A DNA stretch of 64,000 nt from an uncultured Lachnospiraceae bacterium (GCA_947644545.1 CANRZW010000006.1:80183-144182); one strand, 5' to 3'. Positions 1-11,200 are shown, counted from the first letter of the stretch. Made by a program: numbers and translations. The notes: generated by a model not told the origin, from the letters alone.

Positions 1-53
1 ATTAGATATAATAAATATAAATACTATAAAAATAGTAAAAAATAATTGTAAAT

Positions 54-81
54 TTGTCGATATAACTACAAATAATATAAA
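54..81 (+). promoter_or_regulatory. possible promoter of giant repeat-protein gene
   Basis: TTGTCG at 54-59 is followed after 16 bases by TATAAA at 76-81, which would start transcription about 40 bases before the ATG. The whole first 110 bases are very AT-rich, so chance matches are likely; this is the best-spaced pair only. Confidence 0.3.
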
Positions 82-127
82 AATAGATACCTTGATTGCG
101 GTAAACTGCTTTGACATGGAGGTTAGT

Positions 128-3100
128 ATGTTTGACGGATTCAAAAATATTATCATGACAGTTGTTGACAAAGTTGCAGAAAAGATAGAGAAGCATCATG
201 AGAATATTCGTTTGATTGATCTTATGGGCTTATTGGTAAGTGCGTTTACATTGACAACTTATTGTACGATCAGTCCTATTCTTGCAGAATATCAGGGAAA
301 AAAGTTCATTTATTGGACAGCGGCTATTGCAATTATTATCATGTTTTTGTTTGCAATATGGGAAATAATCTGTCTTATAGGGTGTGACATTTGGAAGCGT
401 TTATTTTCTTTTTTAGGTACATTTAAAGACAAGATTATCACACTATATAATGAAAGAAAACACTCTCCTCAATGGACTTATATCTTGTTAATCGTAAGTG
501 TTGTGGCAGTAGGCTGTTGGATTCTTCTGATGACAGTGAAGAAGACAGACTATTATGCTTCAATAGTTGAAGTATATGGGATTCCTGTCGGTGTGGGAGA
601 ACCGTTGTCTCCGGAAGAAATAAAATCATGTTCCAGTTATTGGAAAATTGATGATTATCCTTTTCAAGGACGTATGGAACTGACGTATGGGAATTCTTAC
701 CATCAGAGTGATATTATAAAGGAATATTCGAGTCTTTATGATATGTCTTTTTTTCAGCCTGCTGATCGTATCGTATATAAGTATCGAAGAAATAAAAGTA
801 AATTTCTTTCTCTGAATGATGAGAATGCATATATGTCGGCAAATAATAATAAATTTCGTGAACCGCTGGAAATATCATATTTTAACGGTAATGGTAAACT
901 GTTGTTAGAATTAAAGAAACAGGAAGATAGTGATGAATTTAAAATTTTACAGTATGCATCGGACAGTATGCCTCAACTTCTCAATTCTACTTTATTAAGG
1001 ATACCATCTAATGAGGAAGAAAATGTAATAGAAAACATGAATGAACAGATTTCCAGAAATGCAATCGAAAATTCTATTCTGTTACAACAAATAGAAGTAA
1101 GTTATAATATTGATGGTCTGCCGGAAACTCGCAGAATCAATCCTCGTGTCTATAATCTTTGCGGAGTAAATGGAGAAAGATACGTTTATAATCAAAATAA
1201 ACAGATGACTGCGCTTTATTATTTGGATATAAACGGAAATCCGGTTTGTAACAAGTCGGGAATTATGATGGTTTCCTTTGAATATGGGGAGAATAACCGA
1301 TTGTCCTGTATCCGCTATTTCAGTGATGAGAATGGAATGGAAAAGGTAGAGGGATACAATAGGGTATTCTGTGAAAAATATGAATATGATGCGAATGGCA
1401 ATCTGTGCCGGAGAAAGCAGTTAAGCCGTAATGAAAATAAATGGTATGATAAAAACGGGGTGTGTGAGTATCAATATACTTATGATCATGGTAAATTGAT
1501 CCGGGAGACTTTTCTGGATGTCAGCGGAAATAAGATCCGCAAAAAAGAACTTCAAACTACTTCACTGGAATATAGTGAAGAAATAAAAGAAAACGGAAAG
1601 AAAATGATTGAGGTTACTTTTGATTCTGTTGTGGTTTCGTCAAAAGAAAATATGTTAATGACTGTAAAGGACACAAAGAATAAAGGAAAAAATAAAGAGT
1701 ATGTGATACCTGTTATGGCATCTGTCTCGAAGGATCAAAAAGACAAAAAAGAAAATAAAGAAGAAAAGGATAATAAAGAAGAAAGCGAAGATAATGCAGA
1801 TATTGATGGTTCAACTATAAGAAATAGAGATGATGTATCAGGTTATGAGAAGGAAGACCAGGAGGAAACTTCCGCTGTTGTTCAGATAGATCAGGAAGAA
1901 GACAATGAGGTATCACGGGAATATACATCTGTCTGTTACTTTTTTGATCCGGATAAAAGAATGGCGGAGACAAGTTATTATAATGGAGACGATAGAGCAT
2001 TAAGCGAAGATAAATTTTTCAAAGAGAAAGTAAAATATGATTCTCAGTTTCGCGTAGAAACAAAATCATATTTTAATAAGGCAGAGGAACATTGTAATAT
2101 CAATGGAGAATATTCTCAGATAAATATTATCTATGCTTCGGATCATGGTGATGTTAAGGAGAGGATAGAATATAGAGATAAGAATGAAGAATTAGCTTTA
2201 AACACCAGAAATGGTTATGCATATGTAACCTATAAGTCATGTGATGAAGAGGAAAATTCCGACTATAATACGATCCTTTTGGAATATTATGATCAATATA
2301 ATAAATTAATAAGACTTCCTGATAAAGAGTATCAGAAGATTAAATTAACATACAATAAAAGCGGATTTTTGATTCGGGAAGCTTATTTGATTGAAGATGA
2401 AAATAAAAAAGAATGTTCTGCATATCGAAAAGATTATATGGTGTCGGAGATTGCTTATGAGTATTCGGATGATGGCAATCAGACTTGTATAGAATACAGA
2501 GATGATATGGGTAATCCAATTAATCGTTATGATACAGGTTATGCAATGGTTTATCAGGAATTTGAATCCGGTCATCCGGTCAGAGTTTATTATAAAGGAT
2601 ATGAAGATCAGATTCTGGTGGATGTGCCTGATAAGAGTACAGGAATTGCATCTGTCCGATATGTATATGCGAACGGTAAAAAGACAGAGGAGCACTATTT
2701 TGATACGAAAGGGGCTCCTGCTTTGTGTAGCGACGGTGGCTATGCCATTCAAAAATATAAATATAATAACAAGGGTCTGATCGAAAGCAGATCGTTCTAT
2801 GGAACAGATGGCAATCTGATCCTGCGCAAAGATACGGGTTATGCAGCCATTCAATATGAATATGATAAACTGAATCGACAGATATTACGTCATTTTTATG
2901 GTACAGACCATAAAAGTATTATCAGTTGGGTATATTATTGTGCCGGTATGCAGTTTCAATATGATGATAAAGGAAATCAGACTGATATACTGTATCTGGA
3001 TAAGAATGATAATCTGATGCTGCGTATTGATCTGGGATATGCCTGGGTACATAGAGTATATGATCAGGATGGAAATATTATCAGAGAAAATTATCTTGAT

Positions 3101-5707
3101 CAGGATAAAAATCCAATAGAGAGCAGGGGAGGGAGATATGCTTTCTATGAGGCTGAGTATGAAGAAGGGAATTTGGTCAGAACGGAATACAGGGATAGGA
3201 ATAAGGAGCTGGTGCTGAGGAAGGAGGAAGGGTATGCCGTTGCCAAATTTGAGTATTCTGATCGTGACAATCCTGATAAGTGTACTGAACAATGTTATTT
3301 TGATACAGATGGGGTAAGCCCGGTTATCAATACAAAATATCATTGTGCCGGTTTCCAATATGAGTATGATAGGAAAGGTAATCTGGAGAGTGCCTGGTAT
3401 CTTGATTTTGAGTCTGAAAATAGTGATACTGATCCTGAACCGACTTATATCATGATGACCCGAAGTGATCTTGGTTATGCAAAAGTATGTAAAAAATATG
3501 ATGATTACGGAAATCTGACGGGGGAATCTTATTTTGATACAGAAGGTATTCCTGTTTTGTGTAAAGAAGGAGGATATGCTTTATTTGAAGATCAGTTTAA
3601 TGACAACGGAAATTGTGAAAGGAATATTTATAAAGATACAAAAGGTGAACTTGTATTGAGAAAGGATAGAGGTTATGCGGCAGCCGAATATAAATTCGAT
3701 GATTTTGGAAGATGTATCTGGGTTGCCTATTATGGAACTGACTATAATCCTGACTATGAGATTGATCATGAATATAATCGTGATGCACTTATTATCAGTT
3801 CGTACTATGAATGTGCCGGTTTTCGTTATCAATATGATGAAGCAGGGAACAGGACGGATATCAGTTATGTGGATATCGATGGAAATATTATGGTACGCAG
3901 AGATCTTGGCTATGCGAGGATACACAGAGATTATGACAGTCTTGGAAATTTGATAAAGGAATCCTATTATGATGCCAATAATAATCCTACCACCTGTAAT
4001 TCAGGAGGATATGCTGTCTGTCAATATGCATATCAGAATACAAAATGCATAGAATATCGTTATTATGATACAAACGGCGATCCCGTTTTGCACAAAGAAG
4101 AAGGATGTGCAGTCAGAAGAGTACAGTATAATCTGCTGGGGCAGAGAATTTCTGATTCTTATTATGGCGTTGATGGAAGACCTGTTATTAATACGAAATA
4201 TCATTGTGCGGCAATTGCATATGAATATGATTGTTTTGGGAATGAAACAGATATCAGATATAAAGATACCCGTGGAAATCTGATGAACCGCAGCGATCTT
4301 GGATATGCTCATATAAGAAAAGAATATGATACAAGAGGCAATGTGATAAAAGGTTTCTATTATGATACCGAGGAAAGGCTGACATTACATAAGGAAAGTG
4401 GGATTGCTTATTATATAAATAAATTTGATAATAACGGAAATTGGAGACTGGGAGAAAACTATGGGAAAAACAGAGAATTAAAGGTCCGCAAGGATAGAGG
4501 TTATGCCGTTACAGAGATTTTTTATAATAAGTATGGACAACGTGAGAAAGAATATTTTTACGGAGCGGATGGAAAAACACTTATCATTAGTCCTGAATAT
4601 CATTGTGCCGGGTTTGAATACGAATATGATGTATATGGAAATCAAGAAAATACTATTTATATTGGTATAGGCTACAAGCCAATGAATAGACTTGATTTTA
4701 ATTATTCACAGCATGTTCTTGAGATTACATATGACAGTGAAAAGAATCTGGAAATCCAAAGGGGACAATTTTTTGATGTTGATGGCAATCCGGCAAAAAG
4801 AAATGGACGTGGTGATATTGCTTATGAAGAAATGTATCAATTTGGAAATTGGGTGAAGGGCAGCTATTATGAACAATGGGGGTATCATGATGATAATAAA
4901 AAACTGACAATACGGGAAGATGAAAATTATGCAGTTATCGAAAGGGAATATGACAGGTATGGAAATCTTATCAAGGTAACTTATTATGATGAGAATAATC
5001 AATCTATGATTATTCAGGAAAATGGGAAGATGACATGTGCCGGATATGTATATGAATATGATGAGAAAGGGAACAGAACAGATATCAGGTATTTAGATAC
5101 GGATGGTATGCCGATGACTCGTGAGGATTTGGGGTATGCACAGGTATGTATCGAATATGACGAGCAAGGTAATAAAATAGAAGAAAGATATTACAGTCTA
5201 GAACACAAACCTGCTTTGTATAAGAAAGGGGGTTATGCTTCTTATGATTATGTCTATGAAAACGGACGCTGTGTAGAGACAAGATATTATGATGAAAAAA
5301 AGAATCTAGTACTGCGCAGTGATGAAAATTATGCAATTCAGAAAGAAAAGTTTGATACGCTCGGGAGGTGCATTTTATCATCTTATTTTGATACTGAGAA
5401 TAAGCCGATCATGAATACAAGATATTGTTGTTCAACGTTTGAATACAGATATGATGAATTGGGAAATGAGACAGATATCATTTACAGAAATACGGACGGT
5501 AATGTTATGGTCAGAGAGGATCTCGGGTATGCGTGGATTGAACGAAAATACGATGAATGGGGAAGGATTGTATTGGAAAAATATTATGATGCAGAGAAGA
5601 ATCCGACTACTGACAGGAATGGATATGCAGAAATAAGATACGAATATGGTAAATGGGGAATTAGTAAGACAAAATATTTTGATTTGAATGGTGTGGAGGT
5701 TTACTAA
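128..5707 (+). CDS. giant membrane-anchored YD-repeat protein
   Basis: A protein of 1859 residues. The ATG at 128 is chosen because GGAGG lies at 118-122 with a 5-base spacer; the frame is open upstream to a TTG at 92. Three hydrophobic segments sit at about residues 27-52, 61-90 and 116-137. A long non-repetitive or degenerate part follows, with a Lys/Glu/Asp-rich low-complexity linker near residues 535-600. From about residue 700 to the end it consists of short repeats of about 33 residues built on YDxxGN, YYDxxGNP and GYA, grouped into larger units of about 131 residues. The YDxxGN core resembles RHS/YD repeats of surface and toxin-delivery proteins, but no RHS core, protease or toxin tip is visible. 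Function unknown; a surface or envelope scaffold is an inference. It is followed 21 bases later by a small membrane protein, probably co-transcribed. Codon use is AT-rich compared with the genes after 6.4 kb. Confidence 0.85.
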   Translation: MFDGFKNIIMTVVDKVAEKIEKHHENIRLIDLMGLLVSAFTLTTYCTISPILAEYQGKKFIYWTAAIAIIIMFLFAIWEIICLIGCDIWKRLFSFLGTFKDKIITLYNERKHSPQWTYILLIVSVVAVGCWILLMTVKKTDYYASIVEVYGIPVGVGEPLSPEEIKSCSSYWKIDDYPFQGRMELTYGNSYHQSDIIKEYSSLYDMSFFQPADRIVYKYRRNKSKFLSLNDENAYMSANNNKFREPLEISYFNGNGKLLLELKKQEDSDEFKILQYASDSMPQLLNSTLLRIPSNEEENVIENMNEQISRNAIENSILLQQIEVSYNIDGLPETRRINPRVYNLCGVNGERYVYNQNKQMTALYYLDINGNPVCNKSGIMMVSFEYGENNRLSCIRYFSDENGMEKVEGYNRVFCEKYEYDANGNLCRRKQLSRNENKWYDKNGVCEYQYTYDHGKLIRETFLDVSGNKIRKKELQTTSLEYSEEIKENGKKMIEVTFDSVVVSSKENMLMTVKDTKNKGKNKEYVIPVMASVSKDQKDKKENKEEKDNKEESEDNADIDGSTIRNRDDVSGYEKEDQEETSAVVQIDQEEDNEVSREYTSVCYFFDPDKRMAETSYYNGDDRALSEDKFFKEKVKYDSQFRVETKSYFNKAEEHCNINGEYSQINIIYASDHGDVKERIEYRDKNEELALNTRNGYAYVTYKSCDEEENSDYNTILLEYYDQYNKLIRLPDKEYQKIKLTYNKSGFLIREAYLIEDENKKECSAYRKDYMVSEIAYEYSDDGNQTCIEYRDDMGNPINRYDTGYAMVYQEFESGHPVRVYYKGYEDQILVDVPDKSTGIASVRYVYANGKKTEEHYFDTKGAPALCSDGGYAIQKYKYNNKGLIESRSFYGTDGNLILRKDTGYAAIQYEYDKLNRQILRHFYGTDHKSIISWVYYCAGMQFQYDDKGNQTDILYLDKNDNLMLRIDLGYAWVHRVYDQDGNIIRENYLDQDKNPIESRGGRYAFYEAEYEEGNLVRTEYRDRNKELVLRKEEGYAVAKFEYSDRDNPDKCTEQCYFDTDGVSPVINTKYHCAGFQYEYDRKGNLESAWYLDFESENSDTDPEPTYIMMTRSDLGYAKVCKKYDDYGNLTGESYFDTEGIPVLCKEGGYALFEDQFNDNGNCERNIYKDTKGELVLRKDRGYAAAEYKFDDFGRCIWVAYYGTDYNPDYEIDHEYNRDALIISSYYECAGFRYQYDEAGNRTDISYVDIDGNIMVRRDLGYARIHRDYDSLGNLIKESYYDANNNPTTCNSGGYAVCQYAYQNTKCIEYRYYDTNGDPVLHKEEGCAVRRVQYNLLGQRISDSYYGVDGRPVINTKYHCAAIAYEYDCFGNETDIRYKDTRGNLMNRSDLGYAHIRKEYDTRGNVIKGFYYDTEERLTLHKESGIAYYINKFDNNGNWRLGENYGKNRELKVRKDRGYAVTEIFYNKYGQREKEYFYGADGKTLIISPEYHCAGFEYEYDVYGNQENTIYIGIGYKPMNRLDFNYSQHVLEITYDSEKNLEIQRGQFFDVDGNPAKRNGRGDIAYEEMYQFGNWVKGSYYEQWGYHDDNKKLTIREDENYAVIEREYDRYGNLIKVTYYDENNQSMIIQENGKMTCAGYVYEYDEKGNRTDIRYLDTDGMPMTREDLGYAQVCIEYDEQGNKIEERYYSLEHKPALYKKGGYASYDYVYENGRCVETRYYDEKKNLVLRSDENYAIQKEKFDTLGRCILSSYFDTENKPIMNTRYCCSTFEYRYDELGNETDIIYRNTDGNVMVREDLGYAWIERKYDEWGRIVLEKYYDAEKNPTTDRNGYAEIRYEYGKWGISKTKYFDLNGVEVY
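2939..5707 (+). repeat. seven ~131-residue super-repeats inside the YD-repeat gene
   Basis: An almost invariant Cys codon in the motif (H/Y)CAGF recurs at 2939, 3344, 3812, 4205, 4604, 5036 and 5429. The intervals are 135, 156, 131, 133, 144 and 131 codons. Each unit contains four sub-repeats of about 33 residues in a fixed order: TDIxYxDxxGNxMxRxDLGYA, then IxExYYDxxxNP, then a unit with VLRK, then a unit with YYGxDxxPxI. The last unit ends early at the stop codon. DNA identity between units is low, so this is protein-level repetition rather than a recent DNA duplication. Confidence 0.85.
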
Positions 5708-5728
5708 TTACAAAAGAGGAGGCATGTC

Positions 5729-6418
5729 ATGGAGATAAGAATAAATAAGACAGAAAAGAACAAAGAATACATAAAAATATGTAAAAGCTTCAGGAATCTC
5801 ATTGTTATTGGATTTATCATAAAAAGTATTTTCTTTATGATAGGTAATGAATGTTTTACTACCAATAAAAAGTTTCCTCTTGATATCGGTAACGAAGCAT
5901 TTATCAATCTTGGCAATGAGGCATTTGTTGTTTTCTGTATTTTGGCTGTTGTCTTTGCATTGGTTAAGAGTATTATCCTCGTAAAAGATGATTTTTTTAG
6001 AAGTATCAGAACAGATGATACAGATTTTATTGAAATAAGCAGAAAACAAGCTAACTTCTATTTTGCGATTTCCATTACCGCATGTATCCTGGGGTTTCTT
6101 TTGATTGTGATCAGCGTTATTTGGATATCGGCAAAGGATGATAGTGTTATAAGTTTTCTATTGGTTTTATCCGGTATTGTATCGGAAATTATAGCGTTGG
6201 GTTTTCTGATTGTATACAATAAAACCATTCAACAACTCATTATATTTCATAAGCTTACAATCAAGAAGGAACATTATCTATTACTGCTAAGAGCAACAGA
6301 CAAGTTACAGAATAATAAGGATCAGGCGGTGAACAGGATTATTGATAACATCTTGAAAGATTATGAAAAAGATTATAAGGAGGAAGAAAAGATTTTCAAA
6401 AAGCAGCCGGATCAATGA
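5729..6418 (+). CDS. small four-helix membrane protein
   Basis: 229 residues, not recognised as a named family. GAGGAGG at 5716-5722 gives a 6-base spacer to the ATG. Hydrophobic segments lie near residues 24-42, 63-83, 108-133 and 138-160, and the charged C-terminal third (about residues 175-229, many Lys/Glu/Asp) is likely cytoplasmic and helical. A short double motif, GNEAF-INL-GNEAF, precedes the second helix. It starts 21 bases after the giant repeat gene, with matching AT-rich composition, so the two are probably one transcription unit and may work together at the membrane. No enzymatic motif is visible. Confidence 0.75.
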   Translation: MEIRINKTEKNKEYIKICKSFRNLIVIGFIIKSIFFMIGNECFTTNKKFPLDIGNEAFINLGNEAFVVFCILAVVFALVKSIILVKDDFFRSIRTDDTDFIEISRKQANFYFAISITACILGFLLIVISVIWISAKDDSVISFLLVLSGIVSEIIALGFLIVYNKTIQQLIIFHKLTIKKEHYLLLLRATDKLQNNKDQAVNRIIDNILKDYEKDYKEEEKIFKKQPDQ

Positions 6419-6431
6419 ATGGTCCGGCTGC
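6398..6431 (-). terminator. terminator of the radical SAM transcript
   Basis: A 9-bp perfect stem, GCAGCCGGA at 6403-6411 with TCCGGCTGC at 6423-6431, is followed on the minus strand by TTTTTGAAAA. It lies just after the stop of the minus-strand radical SAM gene and overlaps the stop of the plus-strand membrane protein. On the plus strand there is no T-run, so it should act mainly on minus-strand transcripts. Confidence 0.75.
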
Positions 6432-6452
6432 CGATACAATCTACAGGAATGA

Positions 6453-8183
6453 TCAAACCGTTAATATTTTGACTTCTATGCAGTTATTTGTCAACGGATT
6501 GCGTCTTTCGTAGCAAAAGAGAACAGTACATGGTGTATCAAAAATACACTCAAATACTTCTGCATGAAGAACTTTTGTCAGCTCCCGGTAATTGCAGCTT
6601 ATCAGTTCCGGAAACAGTTCATGTGTCTCTGCTTCATGATGTAGTATACCATGAATGTTTTCTTTCCATTTCTCCAATGAGGCTGCAAATACAGGCCGGT
6701 TTTTCATGTGTTCCCGCAGATACAGATCGTAGATAATATATTCTCTGAGAAGAGAAATCTCTTTCGTATGGGAAGTAATAACATACAAACCAAAATCAAG
6801 TAAGATCTCGTATTTTCGTAACCGGGAAGATTGAATACCAAACAGATTATGTTTCTCATACCAACGGGCAAGGCCTTCATACATAGCAAAAGGTGAAGCA
6901 AAGTAGCTGCATAAAAAATCCAGTGTATGCACAAATTGTCCACTGTTATAATAGATTTCCAGAACTTCCTCAACCTGCTTTAAGAGGCAGATATCTTTAT
7001 AGGAAAGCCACTTGGTTGACAATACTTCATAAGGCGGCAGACTTGTATAGATAAGATCATACTGCGGCGCACGCTGTTCCATAGCGGAACCTTTGAGAAC
7101 TTTCAGGAATCCAAGCTGTAATTGTTCCGGCCGCAGGGCATAGACGTCATTGAAAGAGTTCCGGAATGTGTCCAGATTCTCATAGGGAAGTCCTGCGATC
7201 AAGTCTAAATGAATGTGAATGTTGTTCCAGGAAGTAATCTGCCTGACAACATCGGCAACTTTAGCAAAATCCATTCGGCGGTCGATGGCGGCAATGGTTT
7301 CCGGACAGGTAGACTGTACGCCGATCTCTAACTGTACGGCGCCGGGACGCATTTGTCTGAGCACTGCAAAATAATCTTCATCCAGCAGATCTGCTGCAAT
7401 CTCAAAATGAAAGTTGGTAATACCGTTGTCGTGCGCAAGGATATGCTGTAAGATTGGAAGTGCGTGATCTTTCCTGCAGTTGAAGGTGCGGTCCACGAAC
7501 TTGACCTGCGGCGCTTTTTGCGCAAGGAAGAAACTAAGTTCCCGACATACACGAGAGACGGAGCGGAAATCCATGGTCTTATCTATAGAAGAAAGACAGT
7601 AACTGCATGAAAAAGGACAGCCCCTGCTGCTTTCATAATAGATGATACGATGTTCATCTTCCATTGTGATACCAGGATATTCTCCGTTGTCTGTAATGAC
7701 ATCTTCATTTGGTTTCGCATACCAAAACGGAATTTCATCAAGAAAAAGCCTGTTTCCATTTGTGCTGTCCAGAATCGCAGGCAGGCTGTCGGCATTGCCG
7801 TTCACGTAGCAGGATACCAGATGCGCAAAAGATCCTTCCCCGGGGCCTGCCATAACGCCGCGAAGCTGCCATCTGTCGATTATTTCCTGTGCATTATAGG
7901 AGACCTCCGGTCCTCCTGCCCAGAAGTCAGTATGAGGAAGTATCTTGTGCAGGTCCGGGAGGATGGCGTCCAGCATATTTCGGTTCCAGATATAACAGGA
8001 GAAGGCGGCCACATCGGGCTGCCTTTTATAGATTTCCTGTAACAGATAAGAAGGTTGTTGATTGATTGTAAACTCCAGAATATCCACATGGGAGCTATAC
8101 GCGCCAGTGCAGGCTTTCAGAGAGTAAACAGCCGGGTTGGAGTGGATATATTTGGCATTGACGGCGATCAATATAATTTTCAT
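6453..8183 (-). CDS. B12-binding radical SAM protein, DUF4080 type
   Basis: 576 residues. The N-terminal 130 residues have the look of a cobalamin-binding Rossmann-like domain (KIILIAVNAKY start, GGPEVS near 90). The radical SAM cluster motif CxxxCxxC is at Cys189, Cys193 and Cys196 within RGCPFSCSYC, which would bind a 4Fe-4S cluster and S-adenosylmethionine. The C-terminal part matches the DUF4080 arrangement found with this architecture in Clostridia. The substrate is unknown. GGAGGTGA lies at 8191-8198 just upstream of the ATG. It begins 22 bases after the hybrid histidine kinase gene on the same strand, so the two are probably co-transcribed; a functional link is not shown by the sequence. 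Confidence 0.88.
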   Translation of the reverse strand: MKIILIAVNAKYIHSNPAVYSLKACTGAYSSHVDILEFTINQQPSYLLQEIYKRQPDVAAFSCYIWNRNMLDAILPDLHKILPHTDFWAGGPEVSYNAQEIIDRWQLRGVMAGPGEGSFAHLVSCYVNGNADSLPAILDSTNGNRLFLDEIPFWYAKPNEDVITDNGEYPGITMEDEHRIIYYESSRGCPFSCSYCLSSIDKTMDFRSVSRVCRELSFFLAQKAPQVKFVDRTFNCRKDHALPILQHILAHDNGITNFHFEIAADLLDEDYFAVLRQMRPGAVQLEIGVQSTCPETIAAIDRRMDFAKVADVVRQITSWNNIHIHLDLIAGLPYENLDTFRNSFNDVYALRPEQLQLGFLKVLKGSAMEQRAPQYDLIYTSLPPYEVLSTKWLSYKDICLLKQVEEVLEIYYNSGQFVHTLDFLCSYFASPFAMYEGLARWYEKHNLFGIQSSRLRKYEILLDFGLYVITSHTKEISLLREYIIYDLYLREHMKNRPVFAASLEKWKENIHGILHHEAETHELFPELISCNYRELTKVLHAEVFECIFDTPCTVLFCYERRNPLTNNCIEVKILTV

Positions 8184-8205
8184 CAGGGGTTCACCTCCAA
8201 ATATC

Positions 8206-11200
8206 TCAGTGTACGAATTGTTTCAACACCGAGATAAAGATATCCATATCGATCGGTTTCGCGATATGGGCATTCATGCCGTTTTTCAGGGCCGCCTCCT
8301 TGTCTTCCTCCAGGGCGTTGGCTGTCATGGCGATGATGGGCAGAGTCTTGACGTCATTTCTTGGCATATTGCGGATGGTGCGGGTTGCCTCATACCCGTT
8401 CATAACAGGCATTTGGATATCCATCAGGATCACATCGTAGTAATTCTCATCGGCCTTTTCCATCATGGCTACGGCATCGGTTCCGTCGGGTGCAGACTCT
8501 ACAGCGAAACCTGCTTCTGTGAGGATCATCTCTGCAATTTCGCGATTGAGTTCGATATCTTCCACAAGAAGCACGCGTTTTCCGCTAAAATCAGCCAGAG
8601 TCCAGGCTGCGGCTTCGTCGTTATTACCTGCCGGGTTATTGGCTGCTAAGAGCGCTGCCTTTAGGTCGGACATAAAGAGCGGTTTTGCACAGAAGGCAGT
8701 GACACCTACCGATTTGGCATCTTCCTCGATATCAGACCAGTCGTAGGCAGTGAGGATGATAATAGAGACGTCGTCCCCTGCCAGGTTGCGGATTTTTCTG
8801 GCTGTTTCCAGTCCGCTTATCTCCGGCATCTGCCAGTCAATAATATAAGTATGATAGGGATTGCCTTCTTCGTACGCAGTCCGGGCACGATGAGCTGCTT
8901 CTTTGCCGGAGGTTGTCCATTCGGCACGCAGTCCAAGCTGTATTAACATTTTGCTGACGCTGTCGCAGACATTAAAATCGTCGTCCACCACCATAACACG
9001 CAGTCCCTGCAACTCCTTAAGCTGTTCCGCATTTTTCCTGACGTCCTGTAGTTTCAGAGAGAATTCTACGGTGAAGGCGCTTCCTTTTCCCATCTCGCTT
9101 TCCACAGAGATTCTGCCGTTCATCATTTCTACAATATTCTTTGTGATCGCCATGCCGAGTCCCGTTCCCTGTATACCGGATCTGGTCACGGTGGTCTCCC
9201 TCTCAAAAGGCTCGAAGATATGCTTTACAAATTCCTCGGACATACCGATACCGGTATCTTTGATTGTAAAGACATAATCGCCGTAACCATGACGGAAGGC
9301 AGTCTTCTGCATGATCCGGAAGGTGATGGTACCGCCGGCCGGCGTATATTTTACGGCATTGCTTAAGAGATTGATAAACACCTGGTTCATTTTCAGGGTA
9401 TCCGCGATCACATCTTCATTGACTACTTCGTAAGTGTCGATGAACAGTTCCAGCTGTTTTGCTTTAACCTGAGGCTGGATGATATTGACCAGATTGTGCA
9501 TCAGTTCTGAAATATTGCATTCCTGTTCTTTGATCTGCACCTTACCGCTCTCGATTCGGCTCATATCAAGAATATCGTTAATCAGGCTCAACAGGTGATT
9601 GCTGGAGGATAGGACTTTCTGCAGACAATCTTTTACCTGCTCCTTATTATTGATATGATTGATGGCAATGGTCGTAAATCCGATGATTGCATTCATCGGG
9701 GTACGGATATCATGGGACATATTCGAAAGGAAAGTAGTCTTGGCATTGTTAGCATGCTGCGCCTGCATCAGGGCGTCCTGCAGCGCCTGTGTTTGCGCTC
9801 TCTGTTCCTGTACCTGTTCGGTAATCTCATTGGAGACTACCATTACCATGATATCGCCTGTATCATCGTCCATTGTCATGATAAAAGATTGGCGGACGCA
9901 CATCTGCTGGTCGGTGGAAACCTGTCCCCAATAATCCACGTCAACCTGGGCATCTCCCTGTTCAAATCGTTTCTGCAGATATGCTATATTGACGATAGTG
10001 CTGTATTCCTCCATGGATTCTTCTAAGATAAAAGTTTTCCACTTTTCAAAGCATTCGGAGGCTTTGCAGGGCGCTTTCAGGCCGACCTTTTCAAGCATGG
10101 AGATCTGTTCTTCGTTTACGATGCGGGTAATATCATTTTCAATCACATCTTTGGTCAGATTAAATTCAAAGGTACAGAAGGCGTTGGAAGTGATTGCAAT
10201 TCGGTACTGCCTCTCTTTACGGTTTAAGAGGGAGTTGACATCATTGATCTTATATCCCAGTTCATAATTTTCCTGCATAAGCAGTTTCTTTTCTCGTTTG
10301 GCGCGCAAAAGCAGGGTGATGACATAGATGGCAAACAGAAGCAGGAGCATGATCTCCAGACGGATGCCCACAAGATTTTCGTCTCTGATCATACGCTGCG
10401 TAACGTTTTTAGGAAAAGTCTGTACAAGAACAAAATCGTGATTAGGAAGCCAGGTGACGCAGAGATTATCGGTCAGGTTGTCGGAATCACAGAGGAAAGA
10501 GCCTTCACCGCCGTTTGCAAAGACAGCGCCGGCTCCATCGGCTGTATTCTTATCGATTACATTGGTTTGCAGAAGAATATCAAGCAGATTACCTTCATAG
10601 GATCGTTCATTATCATCGGAGCTGGCAATCACCCTGCCGTCAGGCGTACAGAGGAAAAGCCCTGCCTGTTCATCAAAATAGGTGGCATTTAACATATCAT
10701 GCAGATATGCTTCGGCAAGATAAGCGCCGCGCAGTACGCCTATGATTTCACCGTTATAATGGATCGGCGTATAGAAGCAGGCCATTGTCTCATCAAAGAA
10801 ATGAGGGTCAAATATAACATCCGTATCTGTCTTGCCATTGATGCCGTTCTGATAGAATGCACGATCGGATACGTCGGAAGTACGGCCGTCGCTGATATGA
10901 TCGATGCCATTGGCATCTGTAAAGAGAAGTACATCAAACAGAGAATGTTCGATGAGCTTATCAAGCATTGGAAGCGTGATGGAAGGCTCGGTCAGTCCGT
11001 CTTCTATGAAATAAGCATAAGTGGTGATCAGATTAAGGGCATTGTTGAGCTCTTCATCGATCTTAACAGCAGTCGAACGGGCTGAGTCTGCCGCATAACT
11101 TTTGTTACGCTCTTCCATTCGTCTGCTGTTCTGTGACGTGTACCAGATAAATAATAAAATGATCGCCAGTAAGAGAAACAGCGCGTATGCGATGTCCTTT

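Noticed and set aside
2939..5707. CRISPR-like or DNA tandem array in the repeat gene
   Set aside because: Units differ at the DNA level, are in frame and are about 390 bases apart; they are protein repeats, not CRISPR or satellite DNA.
8161..8260. Cobalamin riboswitch controlling the B12-type radical SAM gene
   Set aside because: Only 22 bases separate it from the histidine kinase gene; there is no room for such an element and none was seen upstream of the kinase.
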